Shown here: in pieces, positions 8,748-18,311 of the stretch | How positions within the stretch are numbered: position 1 is the stretch's first letter | Layout: the number at the start of each line of letters is the position of its first letter | Source: Antarcticimicrobium luteum | GTDB taxonomy: Bacteria > Pseudomonadota > Alphaproteobacteria > Rhodobacterales > Rhodobacteraceae | Direction of reading: 5' to 3' | Assembly (NCBI RefSeq): GCF_004358185.1 | Contig: NZ_SMUV01000048.1 | Coordinates: forward strand, 1 to 61,142 | DNA: 61,142 nt | The notes under the pieces: generated by a model | Seen by the model: only the letters and a program-made list of their open reading frames with translations | Told to the model about the DNA's origin: nothing | The model's database searches: none | Translations under genes and position numbers: made by a program

Positions 8748-9416
8748 GTGGCGTGCCGCACCTCCACCGTGTTGATGTGCGTGACGGTCGCGCTGGTGGC
8801 GGTCTTTGCCATTGCCGGGATCTGGGATGAACAGTCGCGGATCGCGCACGCGCTGTTTCGCAACCTGAACCCAAGCTGGGATGAGGGAGTGACCGAGAGT
8901 TTCAATCACGGCCTGTCCTTCTCGGCCGCGGTTTTTCTGCTGATGGCCTATATGCAGGTCCGCGCCCGGGTCTTTGTGTTCCTGACCGCACTTTACGGGT
9001 TCATCTGGCTTGACGATTCCGCGCAATATCATGAACGCGTGGGCGAGAAGCTGAGCGAGGCGCTGAACATTCCCGTCACCTTCGGCCTCGGCCCTCAGGA
9101 ATACGGCGAGCTTCTGGCCTGGGCTTTTGCCGGCCTGGTTCTGCTGGCGGTGTTCCTGTGGTTCTGGGGCGGCCGCCGCCCGGGCGATACCGGGATCGTC
9201 CTGCCGTTCTTCATGTGTTTCTTGCTGCTGGTGCTCTTCGGCGTGATCGCCGACATGATTCATATGCTGGTACCGATGCGCTTCGACACCATCATGCAGG
9301 TGATCGAGGACGGCGGCGAGATGGTCGCCATTGCCGCCAGCACCGCGCTGGCGATGGGGATCTCGCGTAACGTGACGGCCTATTACGGCGGCGTCGACGA
9401 GGTGGCGGCGGCGTAG
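8748..9416 (+). CDS. Polytopic membrane protein of unknown function
   Basis: At least 222 residues with about five membrane helices and conserved-looking polar patches ESFNHG and WLDDSAQYHE between them. I do not recognise a family. The GTG at 8748 has no good ribosome site. The frame stays open upstream to 8658, and GGAGAGAG precedes an ATT codon at 8670, which would add 26 plausible residues including GGVSDAGRLLKLLLRD. The true start may be that rare codon. A TTGACA at 8578 with TGACAC 17 bases later may be its promoter. Confidence 0.65.
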   Translation: MACRTSTVLMCVTVALVAVFAIAGIWDEQSRIAHALFRNLNPSWDEGVTESFNHGLSFSAAVFLLMAYMQVRARVFVFLTALYGFIWLDDSAQYHERVGEKLSEALNIPVTFGLGPQEYGELLAWAFAGLVLLAVFLWFWGGRRPGDTGIVLPFFMCFLLLVLFGVIADMIHMLVPMRFDTIMQVIEDGGEMVAIAASTALAMGISRNVTAYYGGVDEVAAA

Positions 9417-9578
9417 CGTATCGCCTGCCCGATCTGAACCGGGCCGGGGGCGCCGGCCCGATGCCGAGGTCAGCAAACAGAGCGAGCCGCCCGGCGGCAC
9501 CGGTCAACGGGCCGCCCCGGGCGGGTGTTTCAGGTTTTCGGAAGGGTCATCGGCGGAGGGCCGGATGACAGTCGGATC

Positions 9579-9616
9579 GGCAGCGGCGCCCGGGTAATCC
9601 CGCGGGCGCCGCTGCC
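9579..9616 (-). terminator. Strong hairpin after the M20 peptidase gene
   Basis: A perfect 14-bp inverted repeat (GGCAGCGGCGCCCG and its complement, ten-base loop) begins eight bases beyond the stop codon of the peptidase gene. No U-run follows, so termination strength is uncertain; message protection is an alternative. Confidence 0.5.
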
Positions 9617-9623
9617 ATCGCGC

Positions 9624-11018
9624 TCAGCCCGCCTGGGTCAGCGCGTCCAGCACCCGGGCCCAGCTGCGGATGCCCTTGTGAAAGCTTTTGACGTCGTATT
9701 TCTCGTTCGGGCTGTGGATCGCGTCGTCATCGTTGGCGAAACCGATCAGCATCGCGTCGAGTCCCAGCACCGATTTGAAGAACCCGGCGATCGGGATCGA
9801 TCCGCCCATGCCGGTGAAAACCGCCTCGCGGTCCCATTCGTCGCTGAGCGCGCCGCGCGCGGCCTCGAATTCGGGGCGGGCGATGTTCATCACCGGCGCG
9901 CGCGAGCCTTCGCTGTCGTTGTCCCAGGTCACCTTGGCGTCGGGCGAGAGGCGACCCTCGACATGTTTGCGGATATGCTTGCGCAGCGCGTCGGGATCCT
10001 GATCGCCGACCAGCCGGCAGGTGATCTTGCAATGCGCCTGGGAGGGGATCACGGTCTTGGAGCCGGCGCCGTTGTAACCGCCCCACATCCCGTTGACCTC
10101 CAGCGTCGGCCGCGCCCATTGCTGCTCCAGTGTGGAATAGGCCTTTTCGCCATGGGGCACGGTGTAGCCGACGGAATTGAGATACTCCGCCTCGTCGAAG
10201 CCGCAGGTCTGCCATTGGCGCAGCTGCTCGGCCGGGACCTCGTGTACGCCCTCGTAGAAACCATCGACGGCCACGCGCCCGGTCTCCTCGTCGTGGAACG
10301 AGGCGACGATGCGGGAAATCTCGCGCAGCGGGTTCAGGCCGGGGCCGCCGTAGTGGCCCGAGTGCAGGTCGATGCGCGGGCCGGTGATGGTGAACTCGTC
10401 CTTCAGCATGCCGCGTAGCTGCGAGGCGATCGAGGGCACGCCGCGCGACACCATCGAGGTATCGCAGATCAGCGCCAGATCGGCCTTCAGCTCGTCGGCG
10501 TTCGCCTCCATGAACGGCACCAGCGAGGGCGAGCCGCTTTCTTCCTCGCCCTCGAAGAAAAAGGTGATGCGGCAGGGCAGGGCGCCGTTCACCGCCTTCC
10601 ACGCGCGGCAGGCCTCGACGAAGGTCATCAGCTGGCCCTTGTCGTCGCTGGCGCCGCGGCCGCGGATCACCTTGCCTGTCGGGGTCTCCTCGATCTGCGG
10701 CTCGAACGGCGGGGTGTTCCACAGGTTCAGCGGATCGACCGGCTGCACGTCGTAATGACCGTAGAACAGCAGGTGCGGGGCGTCGCTGCCCTCGTCGCCG
10801 ACATGGCCCACAACCATCGGGTGGCCCGGAGTGGGACGTTTCTGCGCCGCGATGCCGATGCTGTTCAGATCGGCCACCAGCCAGTCGGCGGCCTTGTCGC
10901 ATTCCGCCTTGTAGGCGGGGTCGGTCGAAACGGACTGAATCCGCAGCAGGTCCATCAGCCGATCGATGGATCCGGGCAGATCGGTATCGATTCGGGCAAG
11001 CACGGCGTCAAGCGACAT
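9624..11018 (-). CDS. M20-family dipeptidase
   Basis: A 464-residue zinc aminoacyl-dipeptidase of the M20/M25/M40 group, probably cytoplasmic since no signal peptide is seen. The first metal motif is LLFYGHYDVQP (His at about residue 87), followed by GRGASDDKG and the catalytic EGEEESGS, then the second metal motif with DTSMVSRG. The dimerisation domain with IDLHSGHYGG is present. Length and motifs match carnosinase-like dipeptidases. The start at 11018 has AGGAGACAT upstream. It is transcribed divergently from hemA across 223 bases. Confidence 0.92.
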   Translation of the reverse strand: MSLDAVLARIDTDLPGSIDRLMDLLRIQSVSTDPAYKAECDKAADWLVADLNSIGIAAQKRPTPGHPMVVGHVGDEGSDAPHLLFYGHYDVQPVDPLNLWNTPPFEPQIEETPTGKVIRGRGASDDKGQLMTFVEACRAWKAVNGALPCRITFFFEGEEESGSPSLVPFMEANADELKADLALICDTSMVSRGVPSIASQLRGMLKDEFTITGPRIDLHSGHYGGPGLNPLREISRIVASFHDEETGRVAVDGFYEGVHEVPAEQLRQWQTCGFDEAEYLNSVGYTVPHGEKAYSTLEQQWARPTLEVNGMWGGYNGAGSKTVIPSQAHCKITCRLVGDQDPDALRKHIRKHVEGRLSPDAKVTWDNDSEGSRAPVMNIARPEFEAARGALSDEWDREAVFTGMGGSIPIAGFFKSVLGLDAMLIGFANDDDAIHSPNEKYDVKSFHKGIRSWARVLDALTQAG

Positions 11019-11087
11019 TGAATGTCTCCTATAGTGGAATTTGGGGCGACCCTATCAAGGTCGGTTTCCCTGTCCAGTGGCGATCCG

Positions 11088-11101
11088 TTGATTCAGATCA
11101 A
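11088..11101. promoter_or_regulatory. FNR/FnrL box upstream of hemA
   Basis: TTGAT-TCAG-ATCAA is a perfect match to the FNR consensus TTGAT-N4-ATCAA. It lies about 140 bases before the hemA start and 70 bases from the divergent peptidase start. In Rhodobacter, hemA is induced by FnrL under low oxygen, so the same control is likely here. A weaker half-site TTGAT occurs at about 11132. Confidence 0.8.
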
Positions 11102-11241
11102 GGTTGCGACAATCTAACCGGGTCTAACAAGTTGATTGAAAGATGTGCGTTCTTTATGCAATTAAGTCTATCAGGGTGATATGCACGTCTATGAATTTGT
11201 CCATGTGGGGCGATTCAGAGCCAGCCAGAGGGGGATAGCCG

Positions 11242-12465
11242 GTGAACTACAGCGAGAAACTCGATGAGGCGATCGCCCGGCTCCACGACGAGGGCCGCTA
11301 TCGGACCTTCATCGATATCGAGCGCCGGAACGGCCATTTCCCGCACGCGGTCTGGACCCGCCCCGACGGCACCCAGAGTGACATCACCGTTTGGTGCGGC
11401 AACGACTACCTCGGCATGGGGCAGCACCCGGTGGTGCTCGAAGCCATGCATGAGGCGCTCGACGCCGCCGGCGCCGGCTCGGGCGGCACCCGCAACATCT
11501 CGGGCACGACCGTTTTTCACAAGCGTCTTGAGGCCGAACTGGCCGATCTGCACGGCAAGGAGGCCGCACTGGTCTTCACCTCCGCCTATATCGCCAACGA
11601 CGCAACGCTGAGCACCCTGCCCAAACTGTTTCCCGGCCTGATCATCTATTCCGACGCGTTGAACCATGCCTCGATGATCGAAGGTGTGCGCCGCAATGGC
11701 GGGGCCAAGCGGATCTTCCGCCACAACGACGTGGATCACCTGCGCGAACTGCTGGCCGCCGACGACCCCCGGGCGCCCAAGCTGATCGCCTTTGAATCGG
11801 TCTATTCGATGGACGGCGATTTCGGCCCCATCGAGGCGATCTGCGATCTGGCCGACGAGTTCGGCGCGCTGACCTATATCGACGAGGTGCACGCGGTCGG
11901 CATGTACGGCCCCCGCGGCGCCGGCGTGGCCGAGCGCGACCGGCTGATGCACCGGCTCGACATCATCAACGGCACGCTGGCCAAGGCGTTCGGCGTGATG
12001 GGCGGCTATATCGCCGCCTCGGCCAGGATGTGCGATGCCATCCGCTCCTATGCGCCGGGCTTCATCTTTACCACCTCGCTGCCGCCCGCGGTTGCGGCCG
12101 GCGCCGCGGCCAGCGTCGCCCATCTCAAGCGCGACCAGGAGCTGCGCGACCGGCATCAGACTCAGGCCAAGATCCTCAAGACCCGGCTCAAGGCGATGGG
12201 CCTGCCGATCATCGACCACGGCTCGCATATCGTTCCGGTGATTGTGGGCGATCCGGTGCACACCAAGAAGCTCTCGGACATGCTGTTGGAAAATTACGGC
12301 ATCTATGTCCAGCCGATCAATTTCCCGACGGTTCCGCGCGGGACAGAGCGGCTGCGCTTCACCCCGTCTCCGGTGCATGGCCCGAATGAAATGGACAAGC
12401 TGGTGCGCGCGATGGACGAACTTTGGTCCCACTGTGCGCTGAATCGTGCCGAACTGGCCGGGTAA
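11242..12465 (+). CDS. hemA: 5-aminolevulinate synthase
   Basis: PLP enzyme of 407 residues condensing succinyl-CoA and glycine to 5-aminolevulinate, the first step of the Shemin (C4) haem pathway of alphaproteobacteria. It aligns by eye almost throughout with Rhodobacter Hem[42 protein letters not shown], the PLP-binding region [16 protein letters not shown] and the Schiff-base lysine Lys248 in NGTLAKAFG. Translation starts with GTG at 11242 after GAGGGGGA. The upstream FNR box implies oxygen-responsive expression. Confidence 0.98.
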   Translation: MNYSEKLDEAIARLHDEGRYRTFIDIERRNGHFPHAVWTRPDGTQSDITVWCGNDYLGMGQHPVVLEAMHEALDAAGAGSGGTRNISGTTVFHKRLEAELADLHGKEAALVFTSAYIANDATLSTLPKLFPGLIIYSDALNHASMIEGVRRNGGAKRIFRHNDVDHLRELLAADDPRAPKLIAFESVYSMDGDFGPIEAICDLADEFGALTYIDEVHAVGMYGPRGAGVAERDRLMHRLDIINGTLAKAFGVMGGYIAASARMCDAIRSYAPGFIFTTSLPPAVAAGAAASVAHLKRDQELRDRHQTQAKILKTRLKAMGLPIIDHGSHIVPVIVGDPVHTKKLSDMLLENYGIYVQPINFPTVPRGTERLRFTPSPVHGPNEMDKLVRAMDELWSHCALNRAELAG

Positions 12466-12590
12466 TTCCCGATTTCCGTGCAATTTGCTTGAGCTGTGGT
12501 AGGTTTGTCGCAAGAACAGTCGCAGACGAATCTATCAGCGATTCCTCAGCGTGAATGTTTATAAGTGGCAGGCGGCACGGGACGGCAGGG

Positions 12591-13769
12591 ATGATTGGGC
12601 GCAAAACGCAGCGCAAGGCCGAAGAGAACCTGATCGCCGAGATCAAGGGGTTCGATGATTTCGAGCTTCGGCTCGGCGACGTGATGCGCGGCGAACGGGC
12701 GACCATGGGCAAATCGCTGCTGGATGTGCAGCGCGATCTGCGGATCAAGGCCAGCTATATCGCCGCCATTGAAAACACCGATCCTGCCGCCTTTGACACT
12801 CCCGGTTTCATCGCCGGTTACGTGCGCTCTTATGCCCGCTATCTGAACATGAACCCGGACGAGGCTTATGACGCCTTTTGCCGCGAGAGCGGCTTTTCGG
12901 TGGCCCATGGCATGTCCGAAAAGGCCTCGGGCGTCAAACCGGCCCGCAGGATCGAGAAATCCGCCGCCGGCGGCGTCCGCGATCCCTTTACCGCGCCGAA
13001 TACCCCCTTTGTCCCCGAGCGGGAGGGGGTTTTCAGCCAGATCGAGCCGCGCGCCGTCGGGTCGACGCTGGTGTTGCTGGCGCTGATCGGCGGCATCGGA
13101 TACGGCGGCTGGGCCGTGCTGAAAGAGGTGCAACAGGTGCAGGTCGCACCGGTGGAACAGGTTCCGGTGGTGCTGACCGATCTCGACCCTCTGGCGGGCG
13201 CCGCCCGTCCGGGCAGCAGCGCCGGCATGAGCGCGCCGAGCGCCGAGGCGCTTGATCGTCTCTACCGCCCTCAGGCGCTGGACGTGCCGGTTCTGGTGGC
13301 GCGCGATGCGCCGATCTCCACCCTCGATCCGCGCAGCGTCGGCACCCTGCGGGCGCCGGAACTGCCGCAGGTGCAGACCGCATCGGCGGGCCAGACCCGG
13401 ACCGACGAGCCGGTGCCGCAGGTTGTCGAGCATCCCGCGCCGAACCTGGTGATGGTGGCGGTGCGCCCCTCCTGGGTGCGGGTACGGGCCGCCGACGGCA
13501 CGGTGATCTTCGAGGGGATCATGGAAAGTGGCCAGACCTATGAGGTGCCCGCCACCGAAGAGCCGCCAACCCTGCGCGCAGGCGAATCCGGGGCGATCTA
13601 TTTCGAGCTGAACGGGCAGCATTTCGGGCCGGTGGGCGATCGCGGCGTGGTCACCTCGAACCTGCCCCTCTCGACCGAGGAGATCTCGGGGCGCTTCCAG
13701 GTCGCCGATCTGGAGCAGGACCGCGACCTCGCCCGCATGGTGGCCGAGGCACAGACCTCCGGTCAGTAG
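12591..13769 (+). CDS. RodZ-like helix-turn-helix membrane protein
   Basis: 392 residues in RodZ arrangement: an N-terminal Cro/CI-like helix-turn-helix (LGDVMRGERATMGKSLLDVQ through IAGYVRSYARYL, about residues 30-88), a basic linker, one membrane helix (STLVLLALIGGIGYGGWAVL near residue 165), then a periplasmic part ending in the DUF4115 domain (VRPSWVRVRAADGTVIFEGIM). RodZ links MreB filaments to the cell-wall elongation machinery. The overall composition fits, but a regulatory role is not excluded. It precedes ispG in the same direction, a common Rhodobacterales pairing. An ATG 12 codons upstream (12555) is an alternative start. Confidence 0.85.
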   Translation: MIGRKTQRKAEENLIAEIKGFDDFELRLGDVMRGERATMGKSLLDVQRDLRIKASYIAAIENTDPAAFDTPGFIAGYVRSYARYLNMNPDEAYDAFCRESGFSVAHGMSEKASGVKPARRIEKSAAGGVRDPFTAPNTPFVPEREGVFSQIEPRAVGSTLVLLALIGGIGYGGWAVLKEVQQVQVAPVEQVPVVLTDLDPLAGAARPGSSAGMSAPSAEALDRLYRPQALDVPVLVARDAPISTLDPRSVGTLRAPELPQVQTASAGQTRTDEPVPQVVEHPAPNLVMVAVRPSWVRVRAADGTVIFEGIMESGQTYEVPATEEPPTLRAGESGAIYFELNGQHFGPVGDRGVVTSNLPLSTEEISGRFQVADLEQDRDLARMVAEAQTSGQ

Positions 13770-13878
13770 TCAGTAGCGTGGCCAGCAACGGGGCCCGGTC
13801 GACGGGCCCATTGCGGCGGCGCGGTGCGCGGCCTATCTAGGCCGGTAACGGACACAGGATCGAACGGACAGGCCCCCC

Positions 13879-15012
13879 ATGTCGCTGAACCACGTGCGCC
13901 CGTGGCGCAATATCTATCGCCGCAAGTCGCGCCAGATCATGGTGGGCAATGTGCCCGTGGGCGGCGACGCTCCGATCACCGTGCAGACCATGACCAACAC
14001 GCCAACCACCGATGTCGCGGCGACTGTGGCTCAGGTGCAGGCTGCGGCGGAGGCCGGGGCGGATATCGTGCGGGTCTCGGTGCCGGACGAGGCCAGCGCG
14101 AAAGCCCTGAAGGACATCGTCGCGGAAAGCCCGGTGCCGATCGTGGCCGACATCCATTTCCATTACCGCCGCGGGATCGAGGCGGCCGAGGCCGGCGCGG
14201 CCTGCCTGCGGATCAACCCGGGCAACATCGGCAGCCCCGAGCGGGTGCGCGAGGTGATCGCCGCGGCGCGCGATCACGGCTGCTCGATGCGGATCGGGGT
14301 GAACGCAGGAAGTCTGGAAAGACACCTGCTGGAGAAATATGGCGAACCCTGTCCCGAGGCCATGGTCGAGAGCGGACTGGAGCACATCAGGCTATTGGAA
14401 GATAACGATTTTCACGACTTCAAGATCAGCGTGAAAGCCTCGGATGTGTTCCTCTCGGCGGCGGCGTACCAGGGGATCGCCGAGGCGACGGATGCGCCGA
14501 TTCACCTTGGCATCACCGAGGCGGGCGGGTTGATGTCGGGCACCATCAAATCGGCGATCGGGCTGGGCAATCTGCTGTGGATGGGCATCGGTGACACCCT
14601 GCGGGTGAGCCTGTCGGCGGACCCGGTGGAAGAGGTGAAGGTCGGCTATGAGATCCTGAAAAGCCTCGGGCTGCGGCATCGCGGGGTCAACATCATCTCC
14701 TGCCCGTCCTGCGCGCGGCAGGGGTTCGATGTGATCAAGACCGTTGAAATCCTTGAGAAAAGACTGGAGCACATCAAGACGCCGATGTCCCTGTCGATCA
14801 TCGGCTGCGTGGTCAACGGGCCGGGCGAGGCGCTGATGACCGACGTCGGGTTCACCGGCGGCGGCGCCGGGTCCGGCATGGTCTATCTGGCCGGCAAGGC
14901 AAGCCACAAGATGAGCAACGAGAAGATGGTCGACCATATCGTCGAAGAGGTCGAGAAGCGGGCCGAGGCGCTGGACGTGGCGGCCGCGGCGGCGGAAGAG
15001 GCGGCCGAGTAG
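13879..15012 (+). CDS. ispG: 4-hydroxy-3-methylbut-2-en-1-yl diphosphate synthase
   Basis: 377-residue [4Fe-4S] enzyme converting MEcPP to HMBPP in the non-mevalonate (MEP) isoprenoid pathway. The start motif [20 protein letters not shown] and the TIM-barrel segments ([27 protein letters not shown]) are typical, and the cluster cysteines appear as [10 protein letters not shown] and, 33 residues later, [12 protein letters not shown]. The C-terminus carries an alanine- and glutamate-rich tail. It follows the RodZ-like gene after a 109-base gap. Confidence 0.97.
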   Translation: MSLNHVRPWRNIYRRKSRQIMVGNVPVGGDAPITVQTMTNTPTTDVAATVAQVQAAAEAGADIVRVSVPDEASAKALKDIVAESPVPIVADIHFHYRRGIEAAEAGAACLRINPGNIGSPERVREVIAAARDHGCSMRIGVNAGSLERHLLEKYGEPCPEAMVESGLEHIRLLEDNDFHDFKISVKASDVFLSAAAYQGIAEATDAPIHLGITEAGGLMSGTIKSAIGLGNLLWMGIGDTLRVSLSADPVEEVKVGYEILKSLGLRHRGVNIISCPSCARQGFDVIKTVEILEKRLEHIKTPMSLSIIGCVVNGPGEALMTDVGFTGGGAGSGMVYLAGKASHKMSNEKMVDHIVEEVEKRAEALDVAAAAAEEAAE

Positions 15013-15190
15013 GCCCGTTTCGGGGAGTTTCGAGGGCGTTTTGTACGGTTTGCGGCGCTCGGAATCCGGCGAAAAGGCCGGGTTGGAGAGTTTTCGCCGC
15101 GTTTTGTACAACATCCCGGAATGAGAGCTTCGTCCGGAAAAGCGATACATCGAGACGACTTGAAGCCTCCCTCCGAGCTTTTGCGCTCCA

Positions 15191-15247
15191 GCGCGGAATC
15201 AAGGCCGCAGGCCGCCTGTCGTGCATTGCAAAGCAATGCACTGTCGG
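15191..15247. repeat. Dispersed intergenic repeat with palindromic core, copy 1
   Basis: Inside the 396-base gap between ispG and the Mrp gene is a 57-base unit whose core TGCATTGC-AAA-GCAATGCA is a perfect palindrome. It matches 26089-26145 at roughly 46 of 57 positions. The rest of the gap has two TTTTGTAC words at about 15040 and 15103 but no recognisable gene. Confidence 0.7.
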
Positions 15248-15408
15248 CAGGCGATTGCATGCACTGCGTGAATTCTTGATGGCTGGGCACGGCCGCCAAA
15301 AGACATATATCAGACTCGAAATTTGCCGCCTGCGGCACCGGGGGGACTGGTGGCGCCGGTCCCGCTGGGGCAGAAAGGCGCACGATGAGCAACGAAGGAG
15401 CGAGCGAC

Positions 15409-16470
15409 ATGACCACGCGCGAGGCGGTACTGGAGGAGTTGAAGGCGCTGACCGATCCGGGCAGCGGGCAGGATATCGTGAGCGCCGGGATCGTGCGCGC
15501 GCTGGCGGTCGAGGGGGATACGGTGCGCTTCGTGCTGGAGATCGACCCGAAGCAGGCCGAGGCGATGGAGCCGGTGCGCGCGGCAGCCGAGGCGCGGGTC
15601 AAGGCGATGCCCGGCGTGGCCAAGGCCTCGGTGATGATGACGGCGCATTCCGAGAAGGCGCCGCCGGATCTGAAGGCCGCGGCCAAACCGAAACCGGCGG
15701 GCCCGCAGGCGGTGCCGGGGGTCAAGCATATCGTCGCGATCGCATCCGGAAAGGGCGGCGTGGGCAAATCCACCGTCGCCGCCAACCTCGCCGTGGCGCT
15801 GGCCGCCGAGGGCAAGAAGGTCGGGCTGCTGGATGCCGATATCTACGGGCCGTCGCAGCCGCGCATGATGGGGGTGTCGAAACGCCCCGCCAGCCCGGAC
15901 GGCAAGACCATCATCCCGCTGCAGGCCCATGGCGTCACCATGATGTCGATCGGGCTGATGATGCAGGAGGGGCAGGCGGTGGTCTGGCGCGGTCCGATGC
16001 TGATGGGGGCGTTGCAGCAGATGATGACCCAGGTCGCCTGGGGCGAGCTGGACGTCCTGCTGATCGACCTGCCGCCGGGGACCGGCGACGTGCAGCTGAC
16101 GCTGAGCCAGAAGTTTCAGGTGGATGGCGCGGTTGTGGTCTGCACGCCGCAGGACGTGGCGCTGCTGGATGCGCGCAAGGGCATCGACATGTTCCGCCAG
16201 CTCAAGACCCCGATCCTGGGCATGATCGAGAACATGTCGACCCATATCTGTTCCAACTGCGGCCATGAGGAACATCTGTTCGGCCATGGCGGCGTTCGGG
16301 CCGAGGCGGAAAAGCTGGGGGTTCCGCTGCTGGCCGAGATCCCGCTGCACCTGGAGATCCGGCTTTCCGGCGACGCCGGCACGCCGGTGGTGGCGGCTGC
16401 CCCCGACAGTGCGCAGGCGGCGGCGTTCCGTGTCGCCGCGCGCGAGCTGATGGCGCAGGGCGTGGTCTGA
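15409..16470 (+). CDS. apbC: Mrp/ApbC-family iron-sulfur cluster carrier ATPase
   Basis: P-loop ATPase of 353 residues that delivers Fe-S clusters to apo-proteins. An N-terminal MIP18/DUF59 domain (about 1-85) precedes the deviant Walker A GKGGVGKST, then the Switch II-type DLPPGTGDVQLT and the CxxC pair in HICSNCGHEE that binds the shared cluster. I prefer the ATG at 15409, preceded by AAGGAG at eight bases, over the ATG at 15385 with a weaker AAAGG. It is unlinked to a suf operon in this window. Confidence 0.92.
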   Translation: MTTREAVLEELKALTDPGSGQDIVSAGIVRALAVEGDTVRFVLEIDPKQAEAMEPVRAAAEARVKAMPGVAKASVMMTAHSEKAPPDLKAAAKPKPAGPQAVPGVKHIVAIASGKGGVGKSTVAANLAVALAAEGKKVGLLDADIYGPSQPRMMGVSKRPASPDGKTIIPLQAHGVTMMSIGLMMQEGQAVVWRGPMLMGALQQMMTQVAWGELDVLLIDLPPGTGDVQLTLSQKFQVDGAVVVCTPQDVALLDARKGIDMFRQLKTPILGMIENMSTHICSNCGHEEHLFGHGGVRAEAEKLGVPLLAEIPLHLEIRLSGDAGTPVVAAAPDSAQAAAFRVAARELMAQGVV

Positions 16471-16523
16471 GCCGGAGGGGGGGCGGTTCGGCGGGCCGCG
16501 GCTCGCCCTGCCGCGTCCGGCCC

Positions 16524-17552
16524 CTAGTAGTAGACCCAGGAGGATGTGCTGATCGCGGCCTCGACCTCGGCGGCGGTGGCATCCAAAACGGTGATCAGGC
16601 TGTCGACCTCGGGATCGGCCATGGCGATGGTCACGTTGGCCCCGTCCTGGGCGACGATCACCCCGGAGGCATCCTCGATACGGCCAAGCCTGATCGTGTC
16701 GGTGGCCTCGAAATCGGTTATGGTGTCGCTGCCGCTCTTGCCGCTGACCCCGAACCGGGCGAACACGAAAGCGTCCTCTCCCGCACCGCCGCTGAGGCTG
16801 TCGTCACCGCCGTCGCCCAGCAGCCGGTCATTGCCGCCGCCGCCCGAGAGCGTGTCGCTGCCCCGGCCGCCGTAGATGGTATCGTTGCCGCGCCCGCCAA
16901 GCAGAAGGTCATTGCCGTTATCGCCATTGATGTAGTCGCGGCCGCCCTGGCCGCGGATCACATCGCGCTGGCCACCACCCTGGAGGCTGTCGCCGCGATC
17001 CCCGCCGACGATCCGGTCGCGTCCGGCGCCGCCGCGGATGAAATCATAGCCGTCACCGCCGAAAAGCCGGTCCTTGCCGGCCCCGCCCGACAGGGTGTTG
17101 TTGCCGCCCATCCCGTGGATGACGTCGTCGCCGGCGTAGCCGGACAGGGTATCGTAGCCGGCGGTGCCGGTGATCGTGTCGTCGCCGGAGAGCAGCACGG
17201 CGAGGGGGCTTTTGCTGCCCATCATGGCCACCCAGGTGGCGGCGGCATCGGCGGAGATGTCGCGCAGCGTCACCAGTTCGGTATCGCCCAGGCCGATGGT
17301 GACCCCGGTCACCGTGCCGGCGACGGTGGCCAGTGGGCCATAGGTGAAGCTGCCGGCGATCTCGACCGACAGGATGGAGGTGCGGGTCTCGTAATCGGGC
17401 GGGCCTGAGTAGTAGCGGAAGGTTGTCGCGGCCTCGATCAGGCTGTCATCGGCGGTGAGCGGGCCGTCGACCCTGAACAGCTTTTGCAGGTTGCTGCCCA
17501 GCGGAAGGGTGGGGAAATCGTCGGGGAGGGGGGAAAAGGACAGGGTTGCCAT
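16524..17552 (-). CDS. RTX calcium-binding repeat protein
   Basis: 342 residues. The first 150 form a domain I do not recognise; from about 150 on there are roughly a dozen glycine-aspartate nonapeptides (DTLSGYAGDD, DRLFGGDGYD, DTIYGGRGSD) making a Ca-binding parallel beta-roll, then a C-terminal segment DAFVFARFG...DTITDF typical of serralysin-like type I secretion substrates. The ATG at 17552 has AGGAGA upstream. No ABC/HlyD secretion genes are adjacent, so export must use a transporter elsewhere. No catalytic motif such as the metalloprotease HExxH is visible. Confidence 0.85.
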   Translation of the reverse strand: MATLSFSPLPDDFPTLPLGSNLQKLFRVDGPLTADDSLIEAATTFRYYSGPPDYETRTSILSVEIAGSFTYGPLATVAGTVTGVTIGLGDTELVTLRDISADAAATWVAMMGSKSPLAVLLSGDDTITGTAGYDTLSGYAGDDVIHGMGGNNTLSGGAGKDRLFGGDGYDFIRGGAGRDRIVGGDRGDSLQGGGQRDVIRGQGGRDYINGDNGNDLLLGGRGNDTIYGGRGSDTLSGGGGNDRLLGDGGDDSLSGGAGEDAFVFARFGVSGKSGSDTITDFEATDTIRLGRIEDASGVIVAQDGANVTIAMADPEVDSLITVLDATAAEVEAAISTSSWVYY

Positions 17553-17684
17553 GTGCTGTCTCCTGAAAACCATTGAAAACAATGCCGTCCCGCGGGGACG
17601 GGGGGGCCGGCGAATCGCGCCGGCGAAAGACCCGGGAAGAGAGTAGCACGGTGCGGGGGCGGCCCAAAATGTCGGGGCCTGCGT

Positions 17685-18185
17685 CTATTCCACGCCGGAG
17701 AAGCCGCCGAACTGGCCGCGCTTGTAGATCAGGCCCTGGCCGGGGCGGTGCATGGCGCCCAGAACGCGGCCGACGATGATGGTATGGTCGCCGCCCGGGT
17801 GGCAGGCCTCGGCGGCGCAGTCGAAGCGCGCGAGGCAGTCGGCGAGGATCGGCACCCCGCCGGCGTCCGGCGTCCAGTCGAGCGCCGAGAAGTCGTGGCC
17901 GCTGCGGGCAAAGCGGGCGGCGATCGCCTGCTGATCCTCGCTCATCACATGGATGGCATAGCGGGGCGCGGCGGCAAAGGCGTCGTGGCGCAACGAGCGT
18001 TTTGCGGCGCACCAGAGCACCAGCGGCGGATCGAGCGAGACCGAGGCGAAGGAATTGGCGGTGATCGCCAGCGGGCCGTCCCCGGTGGCGGTGGTGACCA
18101 CGGCGACGCCGGTGGCAAAGCAGCCCAGCGCGTCGCGAAAGGCACGGGCCGTGTCGGGGCCGGGGACAAAACGGGTCTCGGTCAT
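17685..18185 (-). CDS. Flavin reductase family protein (FMN-binding)
   Basis: 166-residue split-barrel flavin reductase. The characteristic start RAFRDALGCFATGVAVVTT, then ITANSFASVSLDPPLVLWC and the C-terminal GDHTIIVGRVL are diagnostic of the HpaC/DIM6-NTAB family, which supplies reduced flavin to two-component monooxygenases. No monooxygenase lies nearby, so the partner is unknown. The start MTETRF at 18185 matches family length; an upstream extension to 18257 looks non-coding. Confidence 0.9.
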   Translation of the reverse strand: MTETRFVPGPDTARAFRDALGCFATGVAVVTTATGDGPLAITANSFASVSLDPPLVLWCAAKRSLRHDAFAAAPRYAIHVMSEDQQAIAARFARSGHDFSALDWTPDAGGVPILADCLARFDCAAEACHPGGDHTIIVGRVLGAMHRPGQGLIYKRGQFGGFSGVE

Positions 18186-18311
18186 CTGCTCGCGCGCCTT
18201 TGTCACAGGAAAACTGTCACAGGGGCCCACGTGCCATGGACCGGCGCGTTTGTCCATGCTTTCGGCGGCGATGGGGAGGGGGCCGGCCCGTGCCGGGCCG
18301 GCCCCGGTCGT

